Positions 51,727 to 59,682 are shown, numbered from the stretch's first letter. The stretch: 64,000 nt of DNA from Actinopolymorpha alba DSM 45243 (GCF_000373925.1 NZ_KB892746.1:124001-188000), one strand, 5' to 3'. Notes: generated from the letters alone by a model not told the origin. Program-made: numbers and translations.

Positions 51727-52545
51727 CTATCGGCGGGCCCGGGCGAGCAGGGCCGCGTGCGGCAGTGTCAGCAGGCCGTCCGCATCAGCGAACTCCACGC
51801 TGAACGTGTCGAAGTAGTTCTTGATCGCGGCGCGTGTCCTGGGGGTCTGGCTCTGCACAAGCTGCCCAGTGAACGCGACGCCGGCCTCGGGACCGCTCCA
51901 CCATTCCTCGGCGCTGGCTCGGTGGTCCCACCGGAGCGTCTCGCAGGCGGCGTTACGCAGGCCCGCTGACGAGAGCAGATCAGTCAGACCGCTCTCGTCA
52001 CGAGGGAAATCGTCCTCGGGAGCGAGCGGGGACGGGTGGGCCGGCCGCACCGCGCCCGCGGCCTGGATCGCACGACCGAGCAGGGCCTGCCCCGCTGCTG
52101 CCGCCGACGGCCAGATCGTCAGCGCGATCCACCCATCAGTGCGCACGACGCGGCGTAGCTCGGTCAGCGCGGCCCTGGGCTGTCCCACGTGGTTCAGAAC
52201 AAAGTTGCAGACGACAGCATCGAACTCCCCATCACCGAAGGGAAGCTCGGGCAGGGCAGCGACCTGCACCTCAACCGCGGCCCCCGAACGCCTGGCCAGC
52301 TCGACCATGCTGGGCTCCGCGTCGACGGCTGTGACCCTTGCGCCTCGGGCGCACGCGGCCACGGCGACCGTGCCCGGCCCGGTCCCGACATCCAGCACCC
52401 GCACGTCCGGCCCTACCTCGGCGGCATCGAGCAACCAGGGCACCGTATGAGCGCACAGCTTGGCGAAGGTCCCTGCGTACGCCGCGGCCCGTCCCGCCCA
52501 GATCCGCCGCTCGCTCTCGTCGAACCCCGTCACCGCCACCAGCAC
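51727..52545 (-). CDS. SAM-dependent methyltransferase
   Basis: The roughly 272-residue protein has a class I methyltransferase domain: RVLDVGTGPGTVAVAACARG is motif I with the SAM-binding Gly-rich loop, VTAVDAEPSMVELAR gives the acidic end of strand 2, and FDAVVCNFVLNHVGQPRAAL is motif post-II. The C-terminal part (about 200-272) is less conserved and may recognise substrate. Start is uncertain: GTG at 52545 or one of the next two GTGs, with GAGGG six bases upstream of the first. Confidence 0.85.
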   Translation of the reverse strand: MLVAVTGFDESERRIWAGRAAAYAGTFAKLCAHTVPWLLDAAEVGPDVRVLDVGTGPGTVAVAACARGARVTAVDAEPSMVELARRSGAAVEVQVAALPELPFGDGEFDAVVCNFVLNHVGQPRAALTELRRVVRTDGWIALTIWPSAAAAGQALLGRAIQAAGAVRPAHPSPLAPEDDFPRDESGLTDLLSSAGLRNAACETLRWDHRASAEEWWSGPEAGVAFTGQLVQSQTPRTRAAIKNYFDTFSVEFADADGLLTLPHAALLARARR

Positions 52546-52630
52546 CCACCCACCCTCAACAACCAACGCGGTGCGAAAACGCTAGCGCCGGAGTACCCAC
52601 CGCGACCTGCCCGGTTGATGCGCGCCCAGC

Positions 52631-53095
52631 TCAGCTGGATCGGGGCACTAAGCGGATGACCGGGAGCTCCCGGTCGGTCTTTTGCTGGTACTGCGCGAAA
52701 CGGGGCGCGGCGATCACGATCTGCTGCCACGCCTCGGCGCGTTCCGTCCCGTGGAGCTGCTCGGCGGTCACGGCGACTTTGCGGCCGGCCAGCTCGATCT
52801 GGACGTTGTCGGGTTGCGCGGCGATGTTGTAGTACCACGCCGGATTCTTCGGCGCCCCGGCCGCCGACGCCACGATCAGCCAGCTGCCGTCCTTGCCGGG
52901 AAACCAGCCGACCGGATTGGCGCGCTCGGCTCCGCTCTTGCGGCCGATGGTGGTCAGGACCAGCGCGTCCATGCCCATGAACTTGCCGCCCTTGCGCCGG
53001 ATCCGGTTCATGGCCGCTTGGTTCAGCCACCGCACCACACGGCCCGCACGGGGCTGACGGGCGCCGCGGGTTCCGCCCGGTGTATCGAAGCTCAT
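52631..53095 (-). CDS. nitroreductase/quinone reductase family protein (Ddn-like)
   Basis: The 154-residue protein belongs to the deazaflavin-dependent nitroreductase family: VLTTIGRKSGAERANPVGWF, the WLIVASAAGAPKNPAWYYNI core with the PAWYYN motif, and GTERAEAWQQIVIAAPRFAQ. These enzymes use F420 or flavin to reduce quinones, nitroimidazoles and other xenobiotics. The ATG at 53095 overlaps the stop of a 24-codon mini-ORF (53092-53166) with a very strong ribosome binding site, so translation likely depends on it. Confidence 0.9.
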   Translation of the reverse strand: MSFDTPGGTRGARQPRAGRVVRWLNQAAMNRIRRKGGKFMGMDALVLTTIGRKSGAERANPVGWFPGKDGSWLIVASAAGAPKNPAWYYNIAAQPDNVQIELAGRKVAVTAEQLHGTERAEAWQQIVIAAPRFAQYQQKTDRELPVIRLVPRSS

Positions 53096-53166
53096 GCGCG
53101 TCCTCGCTTCGCTCCGGGCACGCATGAGGCACCCAACGCACTGTGCTGAATGATTCGCCCGCTCAT
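53092..53166 (-). CDS. 24-residue mini-ORF leading into the Ddn-like gene
   Basis: The ATG at 53166 follows GGGAGGAGGG, the best ribosome binding site in this neighbourhood, and the ORF reads MSGRIIQHSA, a variable middle with one Cys, then GAKRGRA and TGA. The TGA overlaps the ATG of the nitroreductase gene (gcATGA). The first ten and last six residues are shared with the mini-ORF at 43083-43142 (MSERTIKHSA... AKRGRA). Translation of the mini-ORF and coupling to the main gene are likely; its purpose is unknown. Confidence 0.6.
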   Translation of the reverse strand: MSGRIIQHSALGASCVPGAKRGRA

Positions 53167-53193
53167 GTGGCCCTCCTCCCTGGTGTGAACAAG

Positions 53194-53622
53194 CTACGCG
53201 TCCTGCTCAGTCGCGGCGTGATGAACGGTGCGCCGAACATTCACCTCGCGGTCGTGGGTGAAGGGGTGCCCCTCCAGATTGAAGCTCCACGAGATGCTGG
53301 GCGTGATCCGCATGTAGGCAGCGGGCCCGAACTGCCCGTCGCGTTCGACGAGTTCAGCGTTGCCGTAGATCCGTAGGTAGCGCGGCGTCCACGGATTGGC
53401 GGACAGCAGGTCGTCGATGACGAGCGCGACCTTGGTGTTCCCGGCCCGCACGTTGCGGAACTTCCGGGTCCGGGCGGGGTCGAGGCCGCCCACGTACACG
53501 TACGTCCCGTCGAACTCGAACCCCACCGGGGCCACGTCCGGCTGGCCGTCGGCCGAGACGGTGGCGATGCGAGCGAGCGGCTGGGACCGCAGGTAGGCGA
53601 TCTCTTCTTCACTGAAGGACAC
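53194..53622 (-). CDS. PPOX-class F420/FMN-dependent oxidoreductase
   Basis: The 142-residue protein has the split-barrel fold of the pyridoxamine-phosphate-oxidase-like family (PPOX class, Rv-type F420-dependent): PLARIATVSADGQPDVAPVG, DPARTRKFRNVRAGNTKVAL and YLRIYGNAELVERDG. These small oxidoreductases reduce quinones or nitro compounds with F420 or FMN. It is divergently transcribed from a MarR-type regulator with the candidate operator 53667-53697 between them. Together with the Ddn-like gene next door it suggests a redox-stress or xenobiotic-response locus. Confidence 0.9.
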   Translation of the reverse strand: MSFSEEEIAYLRSQPLARIATVSADGQPDVAPVGFEFDGTYVYVGGLDPARTRKFRNVRAGNTKVALVIDDLLSANPWTPRYLRIYGNAELVERDGQFGPAAYMRITPSISWSFNLEGHPFTHDREVNVRRTVHHAATEQDA

Positions 53623-53666
53623 CCGGGCCTCCTTCTGACGTCATGACCAACACGCAAATCCAGAAC

Positions 53667-53697
53667 GTTAATGGACGATACTGTATGTGACCTTAAC
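53667..53697. promoter_or_regulatory. putative MarR operator in the divergent promoter
   Basis: GTTAA (53667-53671) and TTAAC (53693-53697) are perfect inverted half sites 21 bases apart, in the only AT-rich region between the PPOX and marR genes. Position and symmetry fit repression of both promoters by the neighbouring regulator; the sequence was not compared with known sites. Confidence 0.4.
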
Positions 53698-53707
53698 TAT
53701 ATCTGCC

Positions 53708-54247
53708 ATGTACCGTAGTGCTGTGAACGAGACGGCGCAAGGGACCGCGGCCGCACTGGCGGCGTCAGGTCAGGGGTGCGCAACGGATGGACACCACATC
53801 GGCGGGGACGACGCGCAGATCGACGTCGCCACCGGGCTGGTCCAGCTCACCAGCCTGGTGCAGGGCCTCTATGCGCGTGTTTCCGAACGCCACAACCTGA
53901 CCCCCGTCCAGGCCAAGCTCCTGTGCGTCCTGCTGGACGGTCCCAGGGGAATGGCCGAGCTGGCGCGCTGCTTCGGTGTGGAGAAGGCCGCGCTCACCGG
54001 TCTGATGGACAGAGCCGAGCGGCGCGGCCTCGCCAAGCGATCACCCGTGCCAGGCGACCGGCGCGCACTGCAGGTGATGCTGACTGACGCCGGCCACCGG
54101 GCGGCGGCCGCCTTCCACAATGAAGTGGATGCCGAGCTCGGCCAGCTCGTCTCGACGCTCGCAGCACACGACCGCGAACACTTCCGCGCCACGATGGCCG
54201 AGATCATCAACCGGTGCAGGACCTCGCCCCGCCCGGATCATCGCTGA
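53708..54247 (+). CDS. MarR family transcriptional regulator
   Basis: The 179-residue protein has the MarR winged-helix domain (about 40-150): LTPVQAKLLCVLLDGPRGMA, ELARCFGVEKAALTGLMDRA is the recognition-helix region, and KRSPVPGDRRALQVMLTDAG the wing with the D-R-R motif. The N-terminal 35 residues are polar and without clear structure, so the start could be ATG 53708 or GTG 53723. It is divergent from the F420/FMN oxidoreductase gene and is its likely regulator, responding to phenolics or oxidants as in the family. Confidence 0.88.
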   Translation: MYRSAVNETAQGTAAALAASGQGCATDGHHIGGDDAQIDVATGLVQLTSLVQGLYARVSERHNLTPVQAKLLCVLLDGPRGMAELARCFGVEKAALTGLMDRAERRGLAKRSPVPGDRRALQVMLTDAGHRAAAAFHNEVDAELGQLVSTLAAHDREHFRATMAEIINRCRTSPRPDHR

Positions 54248-54302
54248 CCGCCGTCAGGCGGGCGATACCTCGATCACCTGTGTGAGACCGGCGGCGCGGC
54301 TC

Positions 54303-54359
54303 CTACTTGAGTCCGCTGGTGGCGATTCCGGTGACGAAGTAGCGCTGGGCCGTGAGGAA
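54303..54359 (-). pseudogene. remnant: C-terminus of a carbohydrate ABC permease
   Basis: Nineteen codons read FLTAQRYFVTGIATSGLK followed by a stop, the standard ending of MalG-type permeases (F..QR.FV.GI..G..K). Nothing of the rest of the gene remains in frame. It is the 3' end of a collapsed sugar transporter operon whose other fragments follow immediately upstream. Confidence 0.7.
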
Positions 54360-54426
54360 GCGATGCCGTACTGCGCGTTGAGAATCCACCGCCACAGATA
54401 GGTGGCGGTCACCATCGGGACGACCG
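54360..54426 (-). pseudogene. remnant: internal piece of a MalF-type permease
   Basis: The stretch reads VVPMVTATYLWRWILNAQYG, matching the segment of MalF/UgpA-type permeases just before the first large periplasmic loop (VA..LWRW..N...G). Flanking codons have no similarity to the family. It sits between the binding-protein and MalG remnants in the order expected for an original operon. Confidence 0.65.
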
Positions 54427-54476
54427 AGGTAGGTAGATCAACGCCCGATAGAGCGCCTGACCGCGAACCTCGAAAT

Positions 54477-54605
54477 TCAAAGCCAGAGCGCCGCCCATTC
54501 ACTGGTCGTCCTAGGCGGACCGGCGATGCCGGCCTGCTCGAAGAGCTTCTTGTTGTAGAGCAGCTGGTGCCAAGGACGCTCAAGATCTTTTCGAGCAACA
54601 ATGGT
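54477..54605 (-). pseudogene. remnant: sugar-binding protein fragment
   Basis: About 40 codons encode WHQLLYNKKLFEQAGIAGPP followed by RTTSEWAALWL and a stop, the signature of ABC solute-binding proteins (LYYNK.LF..AG...PP.TW.E). The upstream signal sequence and most of the protein are lost. Order (binding protein, then MalF, then MalG fragments on the minus strand) matches a once-normal importer operon now deleted to about 300 bases. Confidence 0.65.
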
Positions 54606-54615
54606 CTATATCAAT
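54600..54615 (+). promoter_or_regulatory. candidate GntR (HutC/DasR-type) operator
   Basis: aATGGTCTATATCAAT matches the DasR-type consensus AYTGGTCTAGACCAST at 12 of 16 positions and partly overlaps a second TTGGTCT. It lies about 160 bases upstream of the nanE-like gene, and the locus encodes a HutC-subfamily GntR regulator (58048-58800). The fit is suggestive only. Confidence 0.35.
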
Positions 54616-54774
54616 TGGTCTGCTGTCAACGAGCTTGGGGCGACTCTTGACGGCTTCTTTGGACACTCAGGCGGGCGATCTCGCGGCTCATGGAGCACTC
54701 GTAGCTGGCAGTGGTCCCGTATTGGTAATGTCCTATGTTGCAACCGGATTGCGCACGGCAAGGATGGAGAACGG

Positions 54775-55506
54775 ATGGCAACAAGCGCCGAGGTCTGGCC
54801 CGGCGGGCGTCGACCGGGAAGTGACGTGGTGGCCGCCCTGCGCGGCGGGCTGGTGGTGTCCTGCCAGGCAGCGCCCGGTCACCCGTTCGACGATCCGGCC
54901 GCGATCGCTCTGCTCGCCGCCTGTGCGGAGCAGGGTGGTGCGGTGGCGGTACGCATCGAGTCGGCGCCGAACGTCCGGGCCACGCGTGCCCGGGTCGGAG
55001 TTCCGATCATCGGCATCAAGAAGGTCCACACCGGGGCGCATCGACCGTTCATCACGCCGACGCTGGCCGACTGCGCCGAACTCGCCGCCGCCGGCGCGGA
55101 CATCATCGCCCTGGAGACCGTGCCGGACAACCGTCCCGACCCCGGCGAGGTGGCCACCCTGATCGAACGCGTCCACCGCGAGGTCGCCCGGCCGGTGATG
55201 GCGGACGTGGCCACGATCGACGAGGGAATGGCGGCCTGGTCGGCCGGCGCGGACCTGGTGGCCAGCACGCTCTCCGGCTACACCCGGCACTCCGCCAGTC
55301 GTACCGGACCAGACCTCGACCTGGTTGCAGCCCTCGCCGCCCGGGGCGTCCGCGCAGTCCTGGAAGGCCGGGTCGACAGCCCAGACCAGGTACGCACCGC
55401 CTTCGAGCGGGGCGCGTGGTCGGTGGTGGTCGGCACCGCGATCACCGATCCGCTGGTGATCACCCGCAGGTTCGCTGTCGCCGCGCCCCGCCCGCCACTG
55501 CCATAA
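54775..55506 (+). CDS. putative N-acetylmannosamine-6-phosphate 2-epimerase (NanE-like)
   Basis: The 243-residue protein is a TIM barrel of the NanE family: LRGGLVVSCQAAPGHPFDDP opens it, CAEQGGAVAVRIESAPNVRA follows, and GVPIIGIKKVHTGAHRPFIT, ALETVPDNRP and VMADVATIDEGMAAWSAGAD are family segments. NanE converts ManNAc-6-phosphate to GlcNAc-6-phosphate in sialic-acid and ManNAc catabolism. The start ATG 54775 has AAGGATGGAG upstream. It is followed by a DUF4127 gene and a BadF-type kinase gene, a typical amino-sugar arrangement, but its own transporter has decayed. Confidence 0.87.
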   Translation: MATSAEVWPGGRRPGSDVVAALRGGLVVSCQAAPGHPFDDPAAIALLAACAEQGGAVAVRIESAPNVRATRARVGVPIIGIKKVHTGAHRPFITPTLADCAELAAAGADIIALETVPDNRPDPGEVATLIERVHREVARPVMADVATIDEGMAAWSAGADLVASTLSGYTRHSASRTGPDLDLVAALAARGVRAVLEGRVDSPDQVRTAFERGAWSVVVGTAITDPLVITRRFAVAAPRPPLP

Positions 55507-55536
55507 AGGCCGCCGTCACGGAACCAGGAGGACCCC

Positions 55537-57048
55537 GTGCGAATCGCGCTTCTGCCCTTGGACGAACGCCCCGTCAACGCGACCCTGCCGGCACAGGTCG
55601 CGGCGATCGCCGGTGCCGAGCTGCTGACTCCGCCGGCTGAGCTGCTCCCCAGCATGCGGGTGCCGGGCCGGGCCGACGAGCTCGCCGAGTGGCTGGACGA
55701 CGTATCCGGAGCAGCCGACGCGCTCGTGGTCTCACTCGACATGCTGGGGTACGGCGGACTCATCGGCTCCCGCACCACGCATGACCCCGCGTCCACCGTG
55801 ATCCAGCGCCTGTCGGTCCTCGACCGGATCAGGCCCCGCCGCCCCGACCTGCCGATCAGTGCCGTCACCACCGTGATGCGGGCCTCCCGGTCGTACAGCC
55901 CGGCGGAGGAGCCGGAGTACTGGTCGAGCTACGGCGTCGAGCTGCACGAACTCGGTGCCGCGCTGCATCGGCAGTTCCTCGGGGAGCCGCACGATCGGGA
56001 CACCCTCGCCGCCGTACCCGCCGATATCCAGGCCGACTTCCTGTTCCGGCGGCTCCGTAACCACACCGTCGACCTCTACACGCTGGGTCTGGCCGGCCGC
56101 GGGACGGTCGACCCGCTCCTGGTGACCGCCGACGACACCGCCCCGCGGGCCGCCGGATCGCTGGAGCAGGTCTGGCTCCGCCACTGGGTGTCGACGACCG
56201 GCCTGGACGGCCGGGTGCTGATGTATCCGGGTGCGGACGAGGTCGGCTCGGTACTCGTCGCCCGGGCCCTCGGTGCCGGACTCGACCAGCCGGTGCGCAT
56301 CGCGGTGCGGTTCTGCGAGGAGACCGGGCCGAGCCGGATCGCGCCGTACGAGAACGTCCCGATCTCGGCGGGCGTCGCCCGGCAGATCGTGGCCGCCGGC
56401 GGCGTACCCACCGAGACGCTGTCTGACGCGGATGCCGTCCTGGTGGTGCACGCGCCTGACCCGGAGCGGGGTGACCAGGCCGGCCGGACCGGCAAGGCCG
56501 GATCCGACCAGGCCGCGGCGCGCGCGGTCGCGGACCACGTGGCTCATCTCGTCGACGACGGTCACAGCGTCGGTGTGGCCGACGTGCGGTACGTGAACGG
56601 CGCTGATCCCGTCCTCGTTCGGGAACTCGCGGAGCGGACCGTTCTCGACCAGATCCGGGCGTACGGCGGATGGAACACCGCCGGCAACACCGTGGGCTCG
56701 GTGGTGGCCGCGCTCGTCGCCCATGTGGTGGGCCGGAGCCGCGGCGTGACGGACAGGACGCCGGAGAGCCGGCTGCGCTGGCACCGGGTCGTCGAGGACT
56801 ACGCCTACCAGGCGGTGGTACGCGGAGAGCTGGCCAAGCTGGCGCCGTACCGTGACCACATGTCCGTGCCCTTCCCGGACCCCGCCACGGTCGAGGCGTA
56901 CCTCACCACCTGTGCCGAGCGGCTGGCCGCGGTCTCGAGCGAACTCGGCGGCTCCGACGCGCGCCGCTGGGAGATCACCCGGCTCCGGCTGCCCTGGCAA
57001 CGCACGTTCGAGATCGACTTCGACCTGGTGCCGGTGCCAGGGTCATGA
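55537..57048 (+). CDS. DUF4127 family protein
   Basis: The 503-residue protein matches DUF4127, opening with RIALLPLDERPVNATLPAQV and containing VVSLDMLGYGGLIGSRTTHD, VTTVMRASRSYSPAEEPEYW and YGGWNTAGNTVGSVVAALVA. The function is not known; members accompany sugar-transport and amino-sugar catabolic genes, so a glycosidase or amidase role has been guessed. The GTG start at 55537 has AGGAGGA upstream. It overlaps the next gene by ATGA, and so is translationally coupled to the kinase. Confidence 0.9.
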   Translation: MRIALLPLDERPVNATLPAQVAAIAGAELLTPPAELLPSMRVPGRADELAEWLDDVSGAADALVVSLDMLGYGGLIGSRTTHDPASTVIQRLSVLDRIRPRRPDLPISAVTTVMRASRSYSPAEEPEYWSSYGVELHELGAALHRQFLGEPHDRDTLAAVPADIQADFLFRRLRNHTVDLYTLGLAGRGTVDPLLVTADDTAPRAAGSLEQVWLRHWVSTTGLDGRVLMYPGADEVGSVLVARALGAGLDQPVRIAVRFCEETGPSRIAPYENVPISAGVARQIVAAGGVPTETLSDADAVLVVHAPDPERGDQAGRTGKAGSDQAAARAVADHVAHLVDDGHSVGVADVRYVNGADPVLVRELAERTVLDQIRAYGGWNTAGNTVGSVVAALVAHVVGRSRGVTDRTPESRLRWHRVVEDYAYQAVVRGELAKLAPYRDHMSVPFPDPATVEAYLTTCAERLAAVSSELGGSDARRWEITRLRLPWQRTFEIDFDLVPVPGS

Positions 57049-58046
57049 CCAGTCCGAGCGGATCACGGAGCGGGTCCCCGGTCGGATCCCCGGCGGGGGT
57101 CGCGGCGATTGACGGCGGCCAGACCGGGCTCCGTCTCCGGGTCTGGCACGGCGGTCGGGACGCCACCGCCACCACCGGCGGGTTCGCGTACGGCGAGGAC
57201 CCGGCGACGACAGTGATCTCCTTGGTCGAGCGGGCCTGGTCGCAGCTGCCCGCCTGGGCGCAGCAACCCGTCGAGCGGGTGGGAATGGGCCTGACGGGGG
57301 ACTATCGGCCCGAGGAGCTACGCCGGATCGCGTCCGCGACCGCGCACCGTCGCGATGCCTCTGAGGTACGGATCGCGCACGACGCGACGACCGCGCACCT
57401 GGGGGCGCTCGACGGCGGACCGGGAGTGGTGGTGGTCGCCGGCACCGGCGTTGTTGCCCTCGCCGTCACGAGCGCGGGCGAGACGCAGCGCGTCGACGGA
57501 TGGGGGCACGTCCTCGGCGACGAAGGCGGCGGCTTCTCCGTCGGGCGGCATGGGCTGCGCGCGGCCCTCGCGGCGTACGACGGCCGGGGACCCCAGACGC
57601 TGCTCGCGGCGCAGGCCCGGGACAGCTTCGGTCCGCTGGACGCGCTGCCGCGCCATCTCTATGGGACGCCGGCGATGGTTGCCGAGATCGCGACGTTCAG
57701 CCGGCAGGTCGCCGAGGCCGCGCGGGCGGGCGATGCGGTCGCGCGCGGGATCTGGCAGGGCTGCGTGGAGGCGCTGGCCTGTACGGCGACGGCCGCCATC
57801 GGCTGGTACCTCTCCGGTGGGTGCGACGTCGACGTGCGGGTGTCGTGGGCGGGCGGACTCTTCGGGCTGGAGGACCTGGTCGGTGCGCCCTGGCGGCGGC
57901 AGGTGGCGACCAAGAATCCGGCGGCGGTCCTGGTCGCGCCGGCCGGGGACGGTATCGCCGGCGCTCGGGTGCTCGCGCTCGCCGAGCGGCAGCACCCGAT
58001 CTCGCTGGCCGGCGGTGGGACGGTGTTCGTCCACCGGGCGCGCTAG
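57045..58046 (+). CDS. BadF/BadG/BcrA/BcrD-type ATPase, N-acetylhexosamine kinase-like
   Basis: The 333-residue protein has the ASKHA fold of GlcNAc kinases: GVAAIDGGQTGLRLRVW is phosphate loop 1, VRIAHDATTAHLGALDG and VVVVAGTGVVALAVTSAG phosphate 2, and RVDGWGHVLGDEGGGFSVGR the substrate-binding G-W-G-x-x-x-G-D-E-G-S/G motif. In the context of NanE it probably phosphorylates an N-acetylhexosamine such as ManNAc or GlcNAc. The ATG overlaps the stop of the DUF4127 gene. It converges on the GntR gene with almost no gap. Confidence 0.87.
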   Translation: MTSPSGSRSGSPVGSPAGVAAIDGGQTGLRLRVWHGGRDATATTGGFAYGEDPATTVISLVERAWSQLPAWAQQPVERVGMGLTGDYRPEELRRIASATAHRRDASEVRIAHDATTAHLGALDGGPGVVVVAGTGVVALAVTSAGETQRVDGWGHVLGDEGGGFSVGRHGLRAALAAYDGRGPQTLLAAQARDSFGPLDALPRHLYGTPAMVAEIATFSRQVAEAARAGDAVARGIWQGCVEALACTATAAIGWYLSGGCDVDVRVSWAGGLFGLEDLVGAPWRRQVATKNPAAVLVAPAGDGIAGARVLALAERQHPISLAGGGTVFVHRAR

Positions 58047-58047
58047 G

Positions 58048-58800
58048 TCACTGGCTACGGCGCAGAGTCTGCTCGAGGCTGTAACGGTCACCGCGGTAGA
58101 GCGAGCGGGCCAGCTCGACTGCCCGGCCCCGCGAGTCGTAGGTCACCCGTTCGACCTGGAGCGCTGGTGTCAGCGCCGGGACCTCCAGCAACGCGGCCTG
58201 CTCGGTGTCGAGCACCGTCGCGCGTACCTCCTGCTCAGCGCGGTCGAGCGTGATCCGGTAGCTCGTGAACAACGTCTCGTAGAGCGAGTCCTCCAGCGGA
58301 GACTCCAGCAGGTCCGGCGCCAGCCGCGCCAGCAGCCACACCTCCTCGATGCACATCGGCACGGAGCTGGCCAGCCGGAGCCGGACCAGGTGCAGCAGTG
58401 GTTCGCCTGGACTCACGCCGAGCCGCCAGCTCTCCCGGGCACCGGCCACGGTCTGCTCGGCCCTGATCAGCTTGGCGCCCGGTGTCAGGCCGCGAGAACG
58501 CATGTCGTCGCTGAACGACGTCAGCAGCTCGCGCTTGCGGATGGCGGGTTCGGCGACGTAGGTGCCAGATCCCTGGATGCGGTAGACCTCGCCCTCGCCG
58601 ACCAGTTGCTCGACCGCCCGGCGTACCGTCAGCCGGCTCACCCCAAGCTCGTCGCACAGCTGGCGTTCGGTCGGCAGCTTCTGGTGCGGCTCCATGCTGC
58701 CCCGGATGAGGTCCAGCAGGTGGGCACGGACGGCGGCGTGCTTGGCCAGGGTGCCACCTGAGCCGGACCTCGTGGTCCGCCGAGTTTCCGAACGTGGCAC
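58048..58800 (-). CDS. GntR family regulator, HutC subfamily
   Basis: The 250-residue regulator has an N-terminal winged helix (about 20-85): RAHLLDLIRGSMEPHQKLPT, ERQLCDELGVSRLTVRRAVE and QGSGTYVAEP, followed by a UTRA effector domain (about 100-245: MRSRGLTPGAKLI, REELA-type loop RLASSVPMCIEEVWL). HutC-type regulators respond to phosphorylated sugars or amino acids. It is convergent with the kinase gene, and the natural targets are the amino-sugar genes upstream (see the candidate operator at 54600). Confidence 0.92.
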   Translation of the reverse strand: MPRSETRRTTRSGSGGTLAKHAAVRAHLLDLIRGSMEPHQKLPTERQLCDELGVSRLTVRRAVEQLVGEGEVYRIQGSGTYVAEPAIRKRELLTSFSDDMRSRGLTPGAKLIRAEQTVAGARESWRLGVSPGEPLLHLVRLRLASSVPMCIEEVWLLARLAPDLLESPLEDSLYETLFTSYRITLDRAEQEVRATVLDTEQAALLEVPALTPALQVERVTYDSRGRAVELARSLYRGDRYSLEQTLRRSQ

Positions 58801-58907
58801 GGCGCCTCCCCGAGAAGATCACAGCCCAGGCAGCACCAATTCAATCACCCTGCCCGCATCGCGGTGACCGCGCCGCCGGGTGGGGTGCGGTCCGCTAGGG
58901 TCGCCGG

Positions 58908-59468
58908 ATGAATGGGGCTCAACCACCTGGTGCGGGTAGCTCGTCCGATCGGGAGACCCGATGGGAGAGTTCGGCGCTGCCCCGGGACATCCTGCGTACT
59001 CTCTCCGCGCCGAAAGACCTTCGAGGGCTTGCGGAAGAGTTGGGAGTGACCGACGCCCGGGTGCTCTGGTATCTAACGAAGCTCGCGTCGTCTGGGCACG
59101 TGGTCAGCGAGGCCGGCCGGTGGGTGCGTACCCCATCCGGCAAGCTACTTCTCGACTCGCCGGTGCCGGAGTCCACCGACGAGACGGTCATGCCCGGCCG
59201 CACCGTCTATGACTTCCGCCAGGCGTTCGCCGACACGGCTGCCGGAATGTTCGGCGACACCTATGTACAGACCGGCGGCGAGCACGGCGGCCGGCTCTCG
59301 ACCGCCCAGGCGGGCGAGTTCAGGGATCGCCTCGCCGCCCTCATCGCCGAATACTTCGGCCCCGGCCAGGGCGATCGGAGCGGTGTCAAGTACGGCTTTC
59401 ACTGGGTGCTGACGCCGACCGACCTCCACCCTCTTGACGACGACGAGATGCCGCCCAACACCAGATAG
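58908..59468 (+). CDS. winged helix-turn-helix domain protein
   Basis: The 186-residue protein carries an ArsR/MarR-like DNA-binding domain (about 22-75): LPRDILRTLSAPKDLRGLAE, ELGVTDARVLWYLTKLASSG (recognition helix) and HVVSEAGRWVRTPSGKLLLD. The C-terminal part (about 95-186) includes VYDFRQAFADTAAGMFGDTY and may bind ligand or dimerise; a related layout is seen in helix-turn-helix transcription regulators of actinobacteria. The N-terminal 20 residues look disordered. It stands alone and its targets are not evident. Confidence 0.8.
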   Translation: MNGAQPPGAGSSSDRETRWESSALPRDILRTLSAPKDLRGLAEELGVTDARVLWYLTKLASSGHVVSEAGRWVRTPSGKLLLDSPVPESTDETVMPGRTVYDFRQAFADTAAGMFGDTYVQTGGEHGGRLSTAQAGEFRDRLAALIAEYFGPGQGDRSGVKYGFHWVLTPTDLHPLDDDEMPPNTR

Positions 59469-59575
59469 AGGCTATTCAAAACCCCTTCGCACCGACGGAT
59501 CGCGGCACCGTCGAGGGAGTGCCAGCAACGCCGGTGCGGGTTGTCAGAGGGTCCGCCGCAGTGTGGGATCAGGGG

Positions 59576-59622
59576 CTTGTCCGAAGGACCGACCCCCTCC
59601 ACGCGGAGAAGCTTCGGACAAG
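59576..59622. terminator. hairpin, possible terminator
   Basis: Perfect 11-base arms CTTGTCCGAAG and CTTCGGACAAG are separated by 25 bases, 108 bases after the stop of the winged-helix gene. No T-run follows. It could end that transcript, or be part of the repeat-rich 59469-60010 gap. Confidence 0.45.
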
Positions 59623-59682
59623 TCGCGGACGCATCCGCAGGTGGCGGGTTGTCTCACAGGCCGGACCACTAGCGGTCTGTTT

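Noticed and set aside
54254-54601. 115-codon minus-strand ORF as an intact small gene
   Set aside because: Only one segment resembles a known protein, an internal piece of a sugar permease; the neighbouring pieces are in other frames, so it is debris.
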